64,000 bases of DNA from Mesorhizobium sp. L2C084A000 (lineage in GTDB: Bacteria > Pseudomonadota > Alphaproteobacteria > Rhizobiales > Rhizobiaceae). The notes under the pieces were generated by a model. That model worked only from the letters and a program-made list of their open reading frames with translations, was not told the origin of the DNA and did no database searches. The stretch lies in NCBI RefSeq assembly GCF_000502875.1, contig NZ_AYWX01000002.1, forward strand, positions 315,667-379,666, written 5' to 3'. The translations under genes were made by a program, and so were the position numbers. Below, piece after piece: positions 45,262-53,407 of the stretch. Each line of letters opens with the position of its first letter. The first letter of the stretch is position 1.

Positions 45262-46302
45262 ATGATCGATTCCCGGCGGCAACACCGCAAGGAAACGGCT
45301 TTGGCAGGAGTTGATCCGGTGCGGTTGAGATTCGTCCCTCTGGGTATCGTCCCGATCCTCAGCCTCCTCGTCGCCGCCATTGCCTTGACGATGTCGGCTC
45401 GATCCTTTGCCGCACCATCTGACGTTCCGGCCTGGCTGCAGGCTCACATCGGCAACAGCGACGGCCAGATCTCACAAATTGTCCTCGAACGAGCCCGCGC
45501 GCTTTACCGGAAGAAGGTCGCGCAAGGTGCAGTCAAGAACCCCTGCTACTTCGCCATGGATGCGACGCGCCCCAGCGATCTGGGCGATGGCGTTCTGGGG
45601 CGCCGCTATTACGTCATCTGCGAAGCCAGCCAGTCGTTTCGCGCGATTTCGTCGGGTCATGGCAGCGGCCGGGATTTGAAAGGCGTTGTCGATTTTTCGA
45701 ACAGCAAGCGGTGCGCGAAGAATTTCGGCAATGCGATGGATTCGTCGTTGACGGCCGGCGGCGGCTATATCACCCGCGAGGCAAAAACCTCGTTCAAGGG
45801 CTATTACCGCACCGTTGCGAAACAGGACGCGGTTTTCCAGCGCACCTTCATCCAGTTCGACGGCGAAGGCGAGGCCGCGAATGCCAGGCAGCGGGTGATC
45901 GGCGGCCATGCCGCCCAGGTGCTGCACGGCCTATGCCTGCGCAAAAACCCGAAAAGTTCGCATGCCGACCATGACGGCTTCGTGCCGTTCGGCAAACTGG
46001 TGGACTATGCCGGCGGCCGCAGCAATGGCTGCACCAGCTGGTCGCCGGCGGATGCGCAGCAGATCATCACCATGGTCAAGGACAATCCGACGACGCTCTA
46101 TATCTACCCGGAATCGCGCGACATCGCCGCGGTCGCAGCCAACCATTCACAGCCGGGCGCCTACTGGAACGCGTCCTGCCTGAAGGAAATCGGCACACCT
46201 AAATTCTGGCCGCGAAAGACCCTCGAGCCGATCATCGCCCAATACAGGAAGGATCACCCGGCACCACCGCCGCAGCCGCTGCCGATCTGCGAAGCGTCTT
46301 GA
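45262..46302 (+). CDS. Murein L,D-transpeptidase catalytic-domain family protein
   Basis: A 346-residue exported protein. A signal anchor lies at about 25-50 (LGIVPILSLLVAAIALTMSA). The catalytic pattern is the YkuD-2-type: SSGHGSGRDLKG (H133), FGNAMDSSLTAGGGYITREA, VPFGKLVDYAGGRSNGCTSW with nucleophile C257, then SPADA. It should make or edit 3-3 or other crosslinks in peptidoglycan. The C terminus is proline-rich. The ATG at 45262 is preferred for the signal peptide. It is a single-gene unit. Confidence 0.82.
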   Translation: MIDSRRQHRKETALAGVDPVRLRFVPLGIVPILSLLVAAIALTMSARSFAAPSDVPAWLQAHIGNSDGQISQIVLERARALYRKKVAQGAVKNPCYFAMDATRPSDLGDGVLGRRYYVICEASQSFRAISSGHGSGRDLKGVVDFSNSKRCAKNFGNAMDSSLTAGGGYITREAKTSFKGYYRTVAKQDAVFQRTFIQFDGEGEAANARQRVIGGHAAQVLHGLCLRKNPKSSHADHDGFVPFGKLVDYAGGRSNGCTSWSPADAQQIITMVKDNPTTLYIYPESRDIAAVAANHSQPGAYWNASCLKEIGTPKFWPRKTLEPIIAQYRKDHPAPPPQPLPICEAS

Positions 46303-46380
46303 AGTCCGCATCGCACCGCCGCGTTGATTAGGACCGTGCCGCTTTATGTTCGGCGGAAAAGGCAAAGTGGCGGAGCGCGC

Positions 46381-46524
46381 GTGGAGATCGGCCGCCTCAT
46401 CGAGGCCGGCAAAGTCACCCCCTTCGTGCAAGCCACCTACCCTCTTGGAGAGGTCGCCGAGGCGGAAGAACGGCTGGAAAACGAGCATGTGCGCGGCAGG
46501 ATCGTATTTGAGGTCGCCGCCTAG
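46381..46524 (+). pseudogene. C-terminal remnant of an MDR (zinc-type) oxidoreductase gene
   Basis: About 47 codons encode VEIGRLIEAGKVTPFVQATY, then PLGEVAEAEERLENEHVRGR and IVFEVAA, which is the characteristic end of quinone reductase/alcohol dehydrogenase-type MDR enzymes. The upstream 300 codons are absent, and the preceding bases show no start. This is a gene fragment left after a deletion or rearrangement. Confidence 0.7.
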
Positions 46525-46627
46525 CGACGTGGTTGCGTGGATTCCCCCGGACGCAGAGCTGGATCAGGCCGCCGAGCCAATTTTATCAAAAGCTAGCGGC
46601 GCGCCGAGGCTGGCGTCCAGCAGGGCG

Positions 46628-46843
46628 TCAGTCCCGTAAACGGTTGGCGGCATGATCCTGATGCTGCTCTGTCGCGACCTGCCTGGAGTCCAAACCGCGT
46701 TCTTTGGAATGCTGTGCCTTGTCGCGATTGGACAGAACCTTGTTTTCTTCGAGCTTGTCCTTTGGCGTTACGGTCATGGCGCCTGTCCCAGAACCCTTTC
46801 CCTGCGAACCTGCTCCGATGTGTTTCTTGCTCCCGCGTGCCAT
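46628..46843 (-). CDS. Small hydrophilic protein, unknown
   Basis: A 71-residue Lys/Glu/Gln-rich protein starting MARGSKKHIGAGSQGKGSGT and continuing GAMTVTPKDKLEENKVLSNR, with a final HQDHAANRLRD. Predicted to be disordered. GGAGG precedes the ATG at 46843. It is followed in position by another small hydrophilic gene on the same strand. Similar small proteins occur in rhizobia; none has a known function. Confidence 0.65.
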   Translation of the reverse strand: MARGSKKHIGAGSQGKGSGTGAMTVTPKDKLEENKVLSNRDKAQHSKERGLDSRQVATEQHQDHAANRLRD

Positions 46844-46888
46844 GGGCTGCCTCCAATCTATGAGAAATGTTCCAGGATCGGTGCTCAT

Positions 46889-47134
46889 CTAGTCGTCAGG
46901 ACGGTTTTTGTGATGGACGCTTTCCTGATTTTTGCCGCGAAGGATGTTGCGGTCGTCCGGATCGACGAGGTCCGGTGTGTCGGTTCTCATGTCCGATCCC
47001 TTGCGCAGCGCTTCGCGTTCCGCCGCTGATCGTTTCAGATCCGCCTCTGAATCGAAATCCTTGCCGGCGTTCTTTGTGTTTTCCCGCTCTTCAATGATGC
47101 GAATTTGTTGATCGTGGGTTTTGCGTCCAGTCAT
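46889..47134 (-). CDS. Small hydrophilic protein, unknown
   Basis: An 81-residue highly charged protein (MTGRKTHDQQIRIIEERENT, KNAGKDFDSEADLKRSAAER, EALRKGSDMRTDTPDLVDPD). A strong site CGGAGGAAGCG precedes the ATG. It lies upstream of and co-directional with the 71-residue gene (45 bp gap), so both could share a transcript. No domain is recognised. Confidence 0.68.
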   Translation of the reverse strand: MTGRKTHDQQIRIIEERENTKNAGKDFDSEADLKRSAAEREALRKGSDMRTDTPDLVDPDDRNILRGKNQESVHHKNRPDD

Positions 47135-47331
47135 CGCTTCCTCCGGCGTGTTCGTGTTGGCGCTCGAAAGTCACCGGCCACCTCTAAGGTCGGGTCCGAG
47201 CCTGCCCTCGTGCTGATAATGGCAAGGTGACGGGATCGTTCCGAAAAGCGTTGAAGACGCTTTTCGCCAGATGGGCTCGGTTCGGCTTAGGCGCTCACGT
47301 TGACCGAGGCCGCCGCCCCTCTTCTGAACCA

Positions 47332-47395
47332 TGGCCTCCTTCGAACGTTCGGCGACCACCGGACTGGCGCCGGACGCCTTTCCGTCGCGCTCCAG
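47332..47395 (-). pseudogene. Decayed copy of the ERSK-type small protein gene
   Basis: The 64 bp here align with 49360-49424 inside the small hydrophilic gene at 49311-49625: shared blocks TCCTT-GAACG-TC and GGACG-CTTT in the same order, and the minus-strand reading gives VVAERSKEAMVQ against IAERSKDVKAPK. No start codon or full frame exists, so this looks like a remnant of a duplicated gene. Confidence 0.3.
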
Positions 47396-47396
47396 C

Positions 47397-48188
47397 TCAG
47401 CGCAGGAAATCGACCACAGCCTGGATGAACTCTGCCGGATACTCAATGTTCGACAGATGGACCGCGGGCAGCACGACCAGCTTCGCGCCGGGCACCGCCG
47501 CGGCAATCATCTCGCCGTGGCTGGCTGCTGTCACCGTGTCGTGCCGACCGGCGATCACCAGCGTCGGTCGCGGTATCAGTGCTACGGTACGGCGAAGATC
47601 GGCGTCGCGAACCGCCGCGAACAGGCCCGCCAGGCCTTGCCGGTCGATAGCCAGCAGCATGGTGCGAAACTCTTCGACCACGGGCTCGTTGGCGGCAACC
47701 ATCGACGCGGGGAACCAGTTGCTCAGGAACGTCTCGGCGGTTTCCGACATGTCCGGTGCCTGCCGCACCGCGGCAATCCGCTCGTCGAAATAGCTTGCCG
47801 GCGAGAGATGAGACGAGGTGTTGCTCAGGATCAGCCGGTCGATCCGCTCGGGCGCGTGGATGCCGAGCCACTGCGCGACGAACCCGCCAAGCGACAGGCC
47901 AAGGAAATGTACGCGTTGCAGGTCGAGCGCGTCGAGCAGTTCGATGACGTCGCGGCCAAGCCGGTCGAGCGAGTAGGCGCCGACAGGAACGCTCGATCCG
48001 CCATGGCCGCGAAAATCGTAGCGCAGGATACGGAAATGCTTCGACAACTCGCCAACCTGCCTGTCCCACATGTGCAGCGTGGTGCCGATGGAATTCGATA
48101 GCACCAGCACCGGCTTGCTTGCCTCGCCGTCGAAGCGGTAGGCGATGCGCGTGCCGTCGCCCGTCGTGACGAAATTCAGCTTGTTCAT
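47397..48188 (-). CDS. Alpha/beta hydrolase, PcaD-like
   Basis: A 263-residue hydrolase. The nucleophile elbow is FLGLSLGGFVAQWLG with S99; the acid is in IAGRHDTVT and the catalytic histidine in VVLPAVHLSNIE. The pattern VLVLSNSIGTTLHMWDRQVG and LRYDFRGHGGSS is typical of 3-oxoadipate enol-lactonases and related esterases. Without other pathway genes nearby, a catabolic role in the protocatechuate branch is unproven. AAGGA precedes the ATG at 48188. It is divergent from a LysR regulator with a perfect operator dyad between them. Confidence 0.87.
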   Translation of the reverse strand: MNKLNFVTTGDGTRIAYRFDGEASKPVLVLSNSIGTTLHMWDRQVGELSKHFRILRYDFRGHGGSSVPVGAYSLDRLGRDVIELLDALDLQRVHFLGLSLGGFVAQWLGIHAPERIDRLILSNTSSHLSPASYFDERIAAVRQAPDMSETAETFLSNWFPASMVAANEPVVEEFRTMLLAIDRQGLAGLFAAVRDADLRRTVALIPRPTLVIAGRHDTVTAASHGEMIAAAVPGAKLVVLPAVHLSNIEYPAEFIQAVVDFLR

Positions 48189-48252
48189 GATGAAAATTCC
48201 TTCTGGAACGTTTGAATGAGGCCAAACGTAGCCGAGGGATAATTTTGTTGAT

Positions 48253-48280
48253 ATTACAAAGATGGGACAATCTTTGTAAT
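48253..48280. promoter_or_regulatory. LysR operator between hydrolase and regulator genes
   Basis: A perfect 11-bp dyad ATTACAAAGAT (48253-48263) / ATCTTTGTAAT (48270-48280) with a 6-bp spacer, located 10 bp before the LysR start. It contains the T-N11-A core and should bind the divergent LysR protein. Confidence 0.8.
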
Positions 48281-48290
48281 AAAAACCGAC

Positions 48291-49196
48291 ATGACCGAAT
48301 TTACTCTCCACGACCTTCAATGCTTCGATGCGGTGATTCGCACCGGCGGCTTTCAGCCTGCGGCGGCCGTGCTGCATCGCTCGCATCCGGCGGTGTTCGC
48401 TGCCGTCGCCAAGCTGGAGCGACAGCTCGACCTTTGCCTCCTGGACCGCAGCGGCTATCGCGTGCGTGCGACCGAGGCAGGGCTGTCGTTCCACCGCCGA
48501 GCGCTATCGCTGCTGCGCGAGCTGGATGGTTTGCGCGTCCATGCCGCCCAGTTGGCGATGGGTGAGGAAAGCGAGATCCACGTGGTGATAGGCGACCTGT
48601 GCCCGCGCCCGCATGTGCTGGGCATGCTCGGGCGGTTCTTCGCACAGTGCCCCGGCACCCGCCTGCATCTGCATTTCGAAGCGGTCGGCGGCCCATGGGA
48701 GCGTCTATTCGATGACGAAGCCGATCTGATCCTGCACTGGGTCGACAAGGGCGATGCGCGGGTGGAATGGGTCGATCTGTGCAAGGTGTCCTTCATTCCC
48801 GTGGTGGCGCCGGGCTTTCTGCCCGAGCGTATCGAGCAGCCGATCACCCTGGACCAGATGCAGGCACTCACCCAATGCGTCATGCGCGACAGCGCCCGCC
48901 ATTCGCCACAACAAAACTATTCGCTGATCGAAGGCGCGCCGCAATGCCTCGTCGCCGACCAGGGCATGAAGAAGGAGATAATCCTGCAGGGCCTTGGCTG
49001 GGGCCACCTGCCCCGCTTCCTGATCGAGGAAGAACTGCATGACGGGCGCCTGCAATCCATTGCCGGCCGCCATCTGCCGGGCCGCACCGACGAACTGGTG
49101 GTGGCGCGGCGCCGCGACCGGCCGCATGGGCCGATCGCCAACCGGCTGTGGGATCATATCCAGCAGGAAGCGCCGACATTGCGCCGTGCATTGTAG
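48291..49196 (+). CDS. LysR-family transcriptional regulator
   Basis: A 301-residue regulator. The HTH is FTLHDLQCFDAVIRTGGFQP and RSHPAVFAAVAKLERQLDL; the effector domain has EIHVVIGDLCPRPHVLGMLG and GLGWGHLPRFLIEEELHDGR. It is divergent from the PcaD-like hydrolase gene, its most likely target. The ATG is close to the operator, so the protein probably represses itself. Confidence 0.9.
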   Translation: MTEFTLHDLQCFDAVIRTGGFQPAAAVLHRSHPAVFAAVAKLERQLDLCLLDRSGYRVRATEAGLSFHRRALSLLRELDGLRVHAAQLAMGEESEIHVVIGDLCPRPHVLGMLGRFFAQCPGTRLHLHFEAVGGPWERLFDDEADLILHWVDKGDARVEWVDLCKVSFIPVVAPGFLPERIEQPITLDQMQALTQCVMRDSARHSPQQNYSLIEGAPQCLVADQGMKKEIILQGLGWGHLPRFLIEEELHDGRLQSIAGRHLPGRTDELVVARRRDRPHGPIANRLWDHIQQEAPTLRRAL

Positions 49197-49310
49197 CCGA
49201 GGAGGCCCGCCGGACAGATACCGACCAACCAGTCGCGAAAGGCGCCAGTGGAAATCGGTCATTAATGACCGGCCGTGCAATGCCAGGACCTCTCGGGTCC
49301 CGTCGAGCGA

Positions 49311-49625
49311 TCACTTCCTGTGATACGCTCCAGGCTGGCGGCCGCTCTTCGGAGCCTTGACGTCCTTTGAACGCTCCGCGATAGCGGGGCCGGCCCCGGA
49401 CGTCTTTTCGGTTGCGGCGCTCGGCGTGCCTTGCCTTGGCGGGTTTTGTCCGTCCGACTGGCGGGTTCGGTCTTCCACTTCGCCCACCCGGCGGGTGAGC
49501 CCCATTCCGCTGGCGGGCTTCTTGTTGGCGGCCGCATCCTGGGCGAATTCATCGGAAGCGTCGGCATCGGTCTTCGCCGGATATTTCGTCGCGCCGGTTT
49601 CGTAGCGGGTTTCGTTGTCAGTCAT
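49311..49625 (-). CDS. Small hydrophilic stress-type protein (ERSK motif)
   Basis: A 104-residue protein rich in Ala, Asp, Lys and Thr (MTDNETRYETGATKYPAKTD, KKPASGMGLTRRVGEVEDRT, IAERSKDVKAPKSGRQPGAY). Predicted to be disordered and cytosolic. GGAGAG precedes the ATG at 49625, and a GGAAC-N16-TGTT element lies just upstream, close to the EcfG consensus. A shorter relative (AERSKSSDGK-type tail) is encoded at 58116-58304, and a decayed copy lies at 47332-47395. Confidence 0.65.
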   Translation of the reverse strand: MTDNETRYETGATKYPAKTDADASDEFAQDAAANKKPASGMGLTRRVGEVEDRTRQSDGQNPPRQGTPSAATEKTSGAGPAIAERSKDVKAPKSGRQPGAYHRK

Positions 49626-49652
49626 GACATCTCTCCAGTTGCATGACGGATA

Positions 49653-49677
49653 AACATCTCGGCGGTATCCGAGTTCC
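49653..49677 (-). promoter_or_regulatory. Candidate EcfG-type promoter
   Basis: GGAAC (minus strand, 49673-49677) and TGTT (49653-49656) are 16 bp apart, one base off the GGAAC-N16/17-CGTT consensus of the alphaproteobacterial general stress sigma factor. The small hydrophilic gene starts 28 bp downstream. Confidence 0.5.
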
Positions 49678-49753
49678 AACTCCTGGACTTCCGGACGGAT
49701 CTGGGTTCCGGGAGCGCCCGGTCGGCCACCCAAGCGACGAGATGAGCAGCACC

Positions 49754-50203
49754 CTACTGCAGCAGACCCTTGACGATGCCGCTCGCCTTGCCGAAATCCA
49801 TCTGGCCGGCATATTTCTGCTTCAGTGCGGCAATCACCTTGCCCATGTCCTTCTGGCTGGCCGCACTGGTCGCGGCGATCGCCTCGCGCGCCGCAGCCGT
49901 CACCGCCGCATCGTCCAACTGCGTCGGCAGGAAGGTGCGGATGATCTCCATCTCGCCGCGCTCCTGCGCGGCGAGTTCCGGCCGTTTGCCGTCGTCGAAG
50001 GCTTTGGCCGATTCCTCGCGCTGCTTCACCATCTTGGCCAGGATCTGCAGGATCTCCTCATCGCTGGCCGGCTCCTTGCCCGAACCGCGATTGGCGATGT
50101 CGCGGTCGTGAATGGCCGCTTGGATCAGCCGCAATGTCGGCAGCCGGTGCTTGTCCTGCGCCTTCATCGCGCTCTTCAGGGATTCGGCGATTTTGCCGCG
50201 CAT
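49754..50203 (-). CDS. GatB/YqeY domain protein
   Basis: A 149-residue protein with the full YqeY domain: IAESLKSAMKAQDKHRLPTL, RLIQAAIHDRDIANRG, EEILQILAKMVKQREESAKA and MGKVIAALKQKYAGQMDFGK, ending in KASGIVKGLLQ. The domain is the tRNA-binding tail of GatB; the stand-alone form has an unclear role in tRNA aminoacylation or mistranslation control. AGGAG precedes the ATG at 50203. It is divergent from carA, the alphaproteobacterial arrangement upstream of dnaG and rpoD, here separated by about 16 kb. Confidence 0.93.
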   Translation of the reverse strand: MRGKIAESLKSAMKAQDKHRLPTLRLIQAAIHDRDIANRGSGKEPASDEEILQILAKMVKQREESAKAFDDGKRPELAAQERGEMEIIRTFLPTQLDDAAVTAAAREAIAATSAASQKDMGKVIAALKQKYAGQMDFGKASGIVKGLLQ

Positions 50204-50481
50204 GGTACATTCTCCTTCGATCGGCGCGGACAATAGCGCCGGGGGCGAGCCAAGGCAAACCCTGATATGCCGGGGCAAGCCACTGATTTTGCTAGGCGAA
50301 ATAAAACATGGCGGCATTTCGCATGATCATTGACCGCTCTGCCCCCTTCCCCTATGTACTGGGCCTTGCATGAACGGAAATTTGACTGCGTGGAGGCCGC
50401 GAAAATCGCCGCTTCGCGCCGTTTGCCGCGCAGATGGCCCGCCGGGCCGGTTGCAGCGGGCAGCCCGATAGGAGTGCCGCC

Positions 50482-51699
50482 ATGGCCGAGATGACCGCCG
50501 CCTCGACGCCCGCCTGGACCACTGAAAAGCCGACCGCCCTTCTGGTGCTGGCCGACGGCACCGTCATCGAAGGTCGCGGCCTCGGCGCCACCGGCTCCGC
50601 CGTCGCCGAAGTCTGCTTCAACACGGCGCTGACCGGCTACCAGGAAATCCTCACTGACCCTTCCTATGCCGGCCAGATCGTCACCTTCACCTTCCCGCAT
50701 ATCGGCAACATCGGCACCAATGACGAGGACATCGAGGATCTCAATCCGGCCGCCCGCGCCGGCGCCGTTGGCGCCGTGTTCAAGGCCGATGTCACCGACC
50801 CGTCCAACTACCGCGCCGGCGCTGGTCTCGACCAATGGCTGAAGAAGCGCGGCATCGTCGCCCTTTCGGGCATCGACACCCGCGCGCTCACCGCGCTGAT
50901 CCGTGAAAGGGGCATGCCCAACGCCGTCATCGCGCATGCGCCCGATGGCGTGTTCGACCTCGACGATCTGAAGCGCCGCGCCGCCGCATGGTCGGGGCTG
51001 ATCGGGCTTGACCTCGCCAAGGAAGTCACGTCGGGCCAGTCCTCGGTCTGGCGCGAGACGCCCTGGGTGTGGAACGAAGGCTTTGGCGAGCAGACCGAAC
51101 CGACAATGCACGTCGTCGCCATCGATTATGGCGTCAAACGCAACATCTTGCGCCTGCTCGCCGGCCTCGGCGCCAAGGTCACGGTGGTGCCGGCCAAGAC
51201 CGGCGCCGAACAAATCCTTGCCATGCAGCCGGACGGCATTTTTCTCTCCAATGGCCCCGGCGACCCGGAAGCCACCGGTGACTATGCCGTGCCGGTCATC
51301 CGGGATCTGTTGAAGACCGACATCCCGGTGTTCGGCATCTGCCTCGGCCACCAGATGCTGGCACTGGCGCTGGGCGGCAAGACCGCCAAGATGCACCAGG
51401 GCCATCACGGCGCCAACCATCCGGTCAAGGACCACACCACCGGCAAGGTCGAGATCGTCTCGATGAACCACGGCTTTGCCGTCGATGCCGACTCGCTGCC
51501 ATCGGGCGTCGAGGAAACCCACGTCTCGCTGTTCGATGGTTCGAACTGCGGCATCACGCTGACCGGCCGGCCGGTGTTCTCGGTCCAGCATCACCCCGAA
51601 GCCTCCCCCGGCCCGCAGGATTCGCACTACCTGTTCCGCCGCTTCGTCAATTTGATCCGCGAAAAGCGCGGCGAGGAATTGCTGGCCGAACGGGCCTGA
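50482..51699 (+). CDS. carA: Carbamoyl-phosphate synthase small subunit
   Basis: A 405-residue glutamine amidotransferase subunit. The N domain has VLADGTVIEGRGLGATGSAV and CFNTALTGYQEILTDPSYAG; the GATase domain has ICLGHQMLALALGG (nucleophile Cys) and FSVQHHPEASPGP (catalytic His and Glu). It supplies ammonia to CarB for arginine and pyrimidine synthesis; carB is not adjacent. TAGGAG precedes the ATG at 50482. An upstream in-frame extension (50434) is less likely because the SD sits inside it. Confidence 0.97.
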   Translation: MAEMTAASTPAWTTEKPTALLVLADGTVIEGRGLGATGSAVAEVCFNTALTGYQEILTDPSYAGQIVTFTFPHIGNIGTNDEDIEDLNPAARAGAVGAVFKADVTDPSNYRAGAGLDQWLKKRGIVALSGIDTRALTALIRERGMPNAVIAHAPDGVFDLDDLKRRAAAWSGLIGLDLAKEVTSGQSSVWRETPWVWNEGFGEQTEPTMHVVAIDYGVKRNILRLLAGLGAKVTVVPAKTGAEQILAMQPDGIFLSNGPGDPEATGDYAVPVIRDLLKTDIPVFGICLGHQMLALALGGKTAKMHQGHHGANHPVKDHTTGKVEIVSMNHGFAVDADSLPSGVEETHVSLFDGSNCGITLTGRPVFSVQHHPEASPGPQDSHYLFRRFVNLIREKRGEELLAERA

Positions 51700-51723
51700 T
51701 CCTTTGAGGATCGGCTGTTAGCT

Positions 51724-51764
51724 ATAATATCGCTTAACGCAAAGCGATAAATGTGCGATATTAT
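51724..51764. promoter_or_regulatory. Nested dyads upstream of the RelE-type toxin gene
   Basis: Outer arms ATAATATCGC (51724-51733) and GCGATATTAT (51755-51764) are perfect 10-bp inverted copies. Inside them TATCGCTT (51728-51735) and AAGCGATA (51742-51749) form a second perfect dyad. Cooperative binding by the XRE antitoxin or toxin-antitoxin complex is the likely use. Confidence 0.75.
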
Positions 51765-51769
51765 TTGTT

Positions 51770-52021
51770 GTGAAGACGATCATCCTTTCAGTATCGGCGG
51801 CTCGCGATCTCGATAACCTGCCGGCGGATGTCCGCGAGCAGGTTTCCGAAGGTTTGATCACTTACGCCGTCAGCGGTCGTGGAGATGTAAAGCGTCTTGC
51901 CGGCCGGAACGGTTATAGACTGCGTATCGGCCGCTACCGCGTCATATTCGACGAAGACCGCACCACGATTCTCGCGATCTACATCGGCAAGCGTGAAACG
52001 ACGACCTATAGCAGGCCATAG
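51770..52021 (+). CDS. RelE/ParE-family toxin
   Basis: An 83-residue toxin of the RelE/ParE superfamily: IILSVSAARDLDNLPADVRE, VKRLAGRNGYRLRIGRYRVI and ILAIYIGKRETTTY. The start is GTG at 51770 (a TTG codon directly precedes it); no ATG fits. The basic C terminus with RYRV and KR is the catalytic-type tail of RelE, suggesting mRNA cleavage at the ribosome. It precedes the XRE antitoxin by 14 bp, so the order is toxin first. Confidence 0.85.
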   Translation: MKTIILSVSAARDLDNLPADVREQVSEGLITYAVSGRGDVKRLAGRNGYRLRIGRYRVIFDEDRTTILAIYIGKRETTTYSRP

Positions 52022-52035
52022 GACAGGACATCATC

Positions 52036-52416
52036 ATGAACGCCCCGCAAATCATCAAGACCTCAACCGGCGAAGAACTGGTCGTCATCCCGAGGGCCGA
52101 CTACGAGGCATTGCTGCATGCCGCTGAAGAAGCCATGGATGCTGCGGATGTGGCGATCTACGATGAACGGAAGGCCGAGCTCAAAACGGAAAAGCCCCTG
52201 CCCGCTGCCGTGACCATGGATATCCTGCGGGGCTCGAGCCGGCTCAAGGCGCTGCGCAATTGGCGCAACCTGACCCAAGCCGATTTGGCGACTGCTATTG
52301 GTGTCAGCCAGGGTTTCCTGTCCGACCTCGAATCCAATCGTCGCAAACCATCGCCGCAGACCAGTGCCATGCTGGCAAAGACGCTGGATATCCCCGGCGA
52401 ATGGATCGAAACCTAG
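52036..52416 (+). CDS. XRE/HTH antitoxin
   Basis: A 126-residue protein. Residues 1-70 (VVIPRADYEALLHAAEEAMD) are the toxin-binding part; residues 70-120 form an XRE HTH (LKALRNWRNLTQADLATAIG, QGFLSDLESNRRKPSPQTSA). Such antitoxins follow their RelE-like toxin in the HigBA/RelE-XRE arrangement and repress the operon at a palindrome upstream, here a nested one at 51724-51764. An ATG with a short gap fits. Confidence 0.87.
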   Translation: MNAPQIIKTSTGEELVVIPRADYEALLHAAEEAMDAADVAIYDERKAELKTEKPLPAAVTMDILRGSSRLKALRNWRNLTQADLATAIGVSQGFLSDLESNRRKPSPQTSAMLAKTLDIPGEWIET

Positions 52417-52471
52417 AGCAATCCCGGGAAAAGTGTGAAACGGTTTTCCGTCCGGGAATTGCGTCAAACAA
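52415..52471. repeat. Rhizobial intergenic palindrome (AGAGCAAT type)
   Basis: AGAGCAATCCCGGGAAAAGTG and CGGTTTTCCGTCCGGGAATTG are imperfect inverted halves. This element is closely similar to widely dispersed Rhizobiales intergenic sequences. It lies at the convergent junction of the XRE and aldo-keto reductase genes. Confidence 0.7.
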
Positions 52472-52489
52472 AGACTCTAGTATCTCGTC

Positions 52490-53407
52490 CTACGCCACCG
52501 GCCGGCCTTCGCTGGCTTCCAGGATGGCGAACCATTGCTGGCGGTCGAGGCTGATCTCCAACGCCTTGACCATGGCGGCCAGCCGTTCCGGCTTCATCGA
52601 ACCCAGCACCGGCACCAATCGGGCCGGATGGCGCAATAGCCAGGCGATCGCGACGGCAGCCAGATCGCCGGCTCCGATCTCGGCGGCCACCGCAGCAAGC
52701 GCTGCCCGCACCCGCGCCTCGCGCCCCTCCTTGCCGGTGAACAGCGAGCCGCCCCCGAGCGGCGACCAGATCATCGGCGCATAGGCAAGGCGCTGCGCGT
52801 GGTCCAGGCTGCCGTCGGTCAATGCGGCCGTTTTCAGCACCGACATTTCGATCTGGTTGGTGGCGAGGGCGAACGGCAACCGTGAGGCCAGCAGATCGAA
52901 CTGCGACGGCGTGAAGTTGGAGACGCCGACCGCCCTCACCTTGCCAGATGTGACCAGCTTGGCAAGAGCTGCCGCCGTCTCGTCGGCATCCGTCAGCGGG
53001 TCGGGCCGGTGCAGCAGCAACAGGTCGATATAGTCGGTGCCGAGATTGGCAAGCGACCGCTCCACCGACGCAACAATATGGCCGCCACCGGTATCGTAGT
53101 GCTTCAGCCGGTTGTCCGGCCGGTTTGGCGACTTCAGCATGATATCGCATTTCGAGATCAGCTCGATGCTGTCGCGCTTGCCTTCCCAGCGCGCCAATCC
53201 CGCACCGAAGGCCGCTTCCACCTCGTAGTTCCCATAGATGTCGGCATGATCGAAGCTGGTCAGGCCGAGATCGACGGCGGTGCCGATCAGCCGTGCGACC
53301 TGATCGGCATCCGGGCGGGCGGCGCTGTCGAGCAGACGCGAGGCGCCGAAGACCAACCGCGACAGCGACAGTCCGTCCCGAGTCAGCGCAATGCGGCTGT
53401 GACTCAC
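52490..53407 (-). CDS. Aldo-keto reductase
   Basis: A 305-residue NADPH-type AKR. The tetrad is visible: D and Y in TSFDHADIYGNY, K in ELISKCD and H in LLLLHRPDPL. TNQIEMSVL and APMIWSPLGGGSLF follow in order. The GTG start at 53407 overlaps the TGA of the MFS gene in GTGTGA, which decides the start; the two genes are coupled. It would reduce carbonyls; the substrate is unknown. A link with the MFS exporter (drug or quinone detoxification) is inference. Confidence 0.88.
   Translation of the reverse strand: MSHSRIALTRDGLSLSRLVFGASRLLDSAARPDADQVARLIGTAVDLGLTSFDHADIYGNYEVEAAFGAGLARWEGKRDSIELISKCDIMLKSPNRPDNRLKHYDTGGGHIVASVERSLANLGTDYIDLLLLHRPDPLTDADETAAALAKLVTSGKVRAVGVSNFTPSQFDLLASRLPFALATNQIEMSVLKTAALTDGSLDHAQRLAYAPMIWSPLGGGSLFTGKEGREARVRAALAAVAAEIGAGDLAAVAIAWLLRHPARLVPVLGSMKPERLAAMVKALEISLDRQQWFAILEASEGRPVA

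Noticed and set aside
46869..46873. GGAAC near the 71-residue gene as an EcfG promoter
   Set aside because: No CGTT or near match lies 16-17 bp downstream, and the distance to the start codon is too short.
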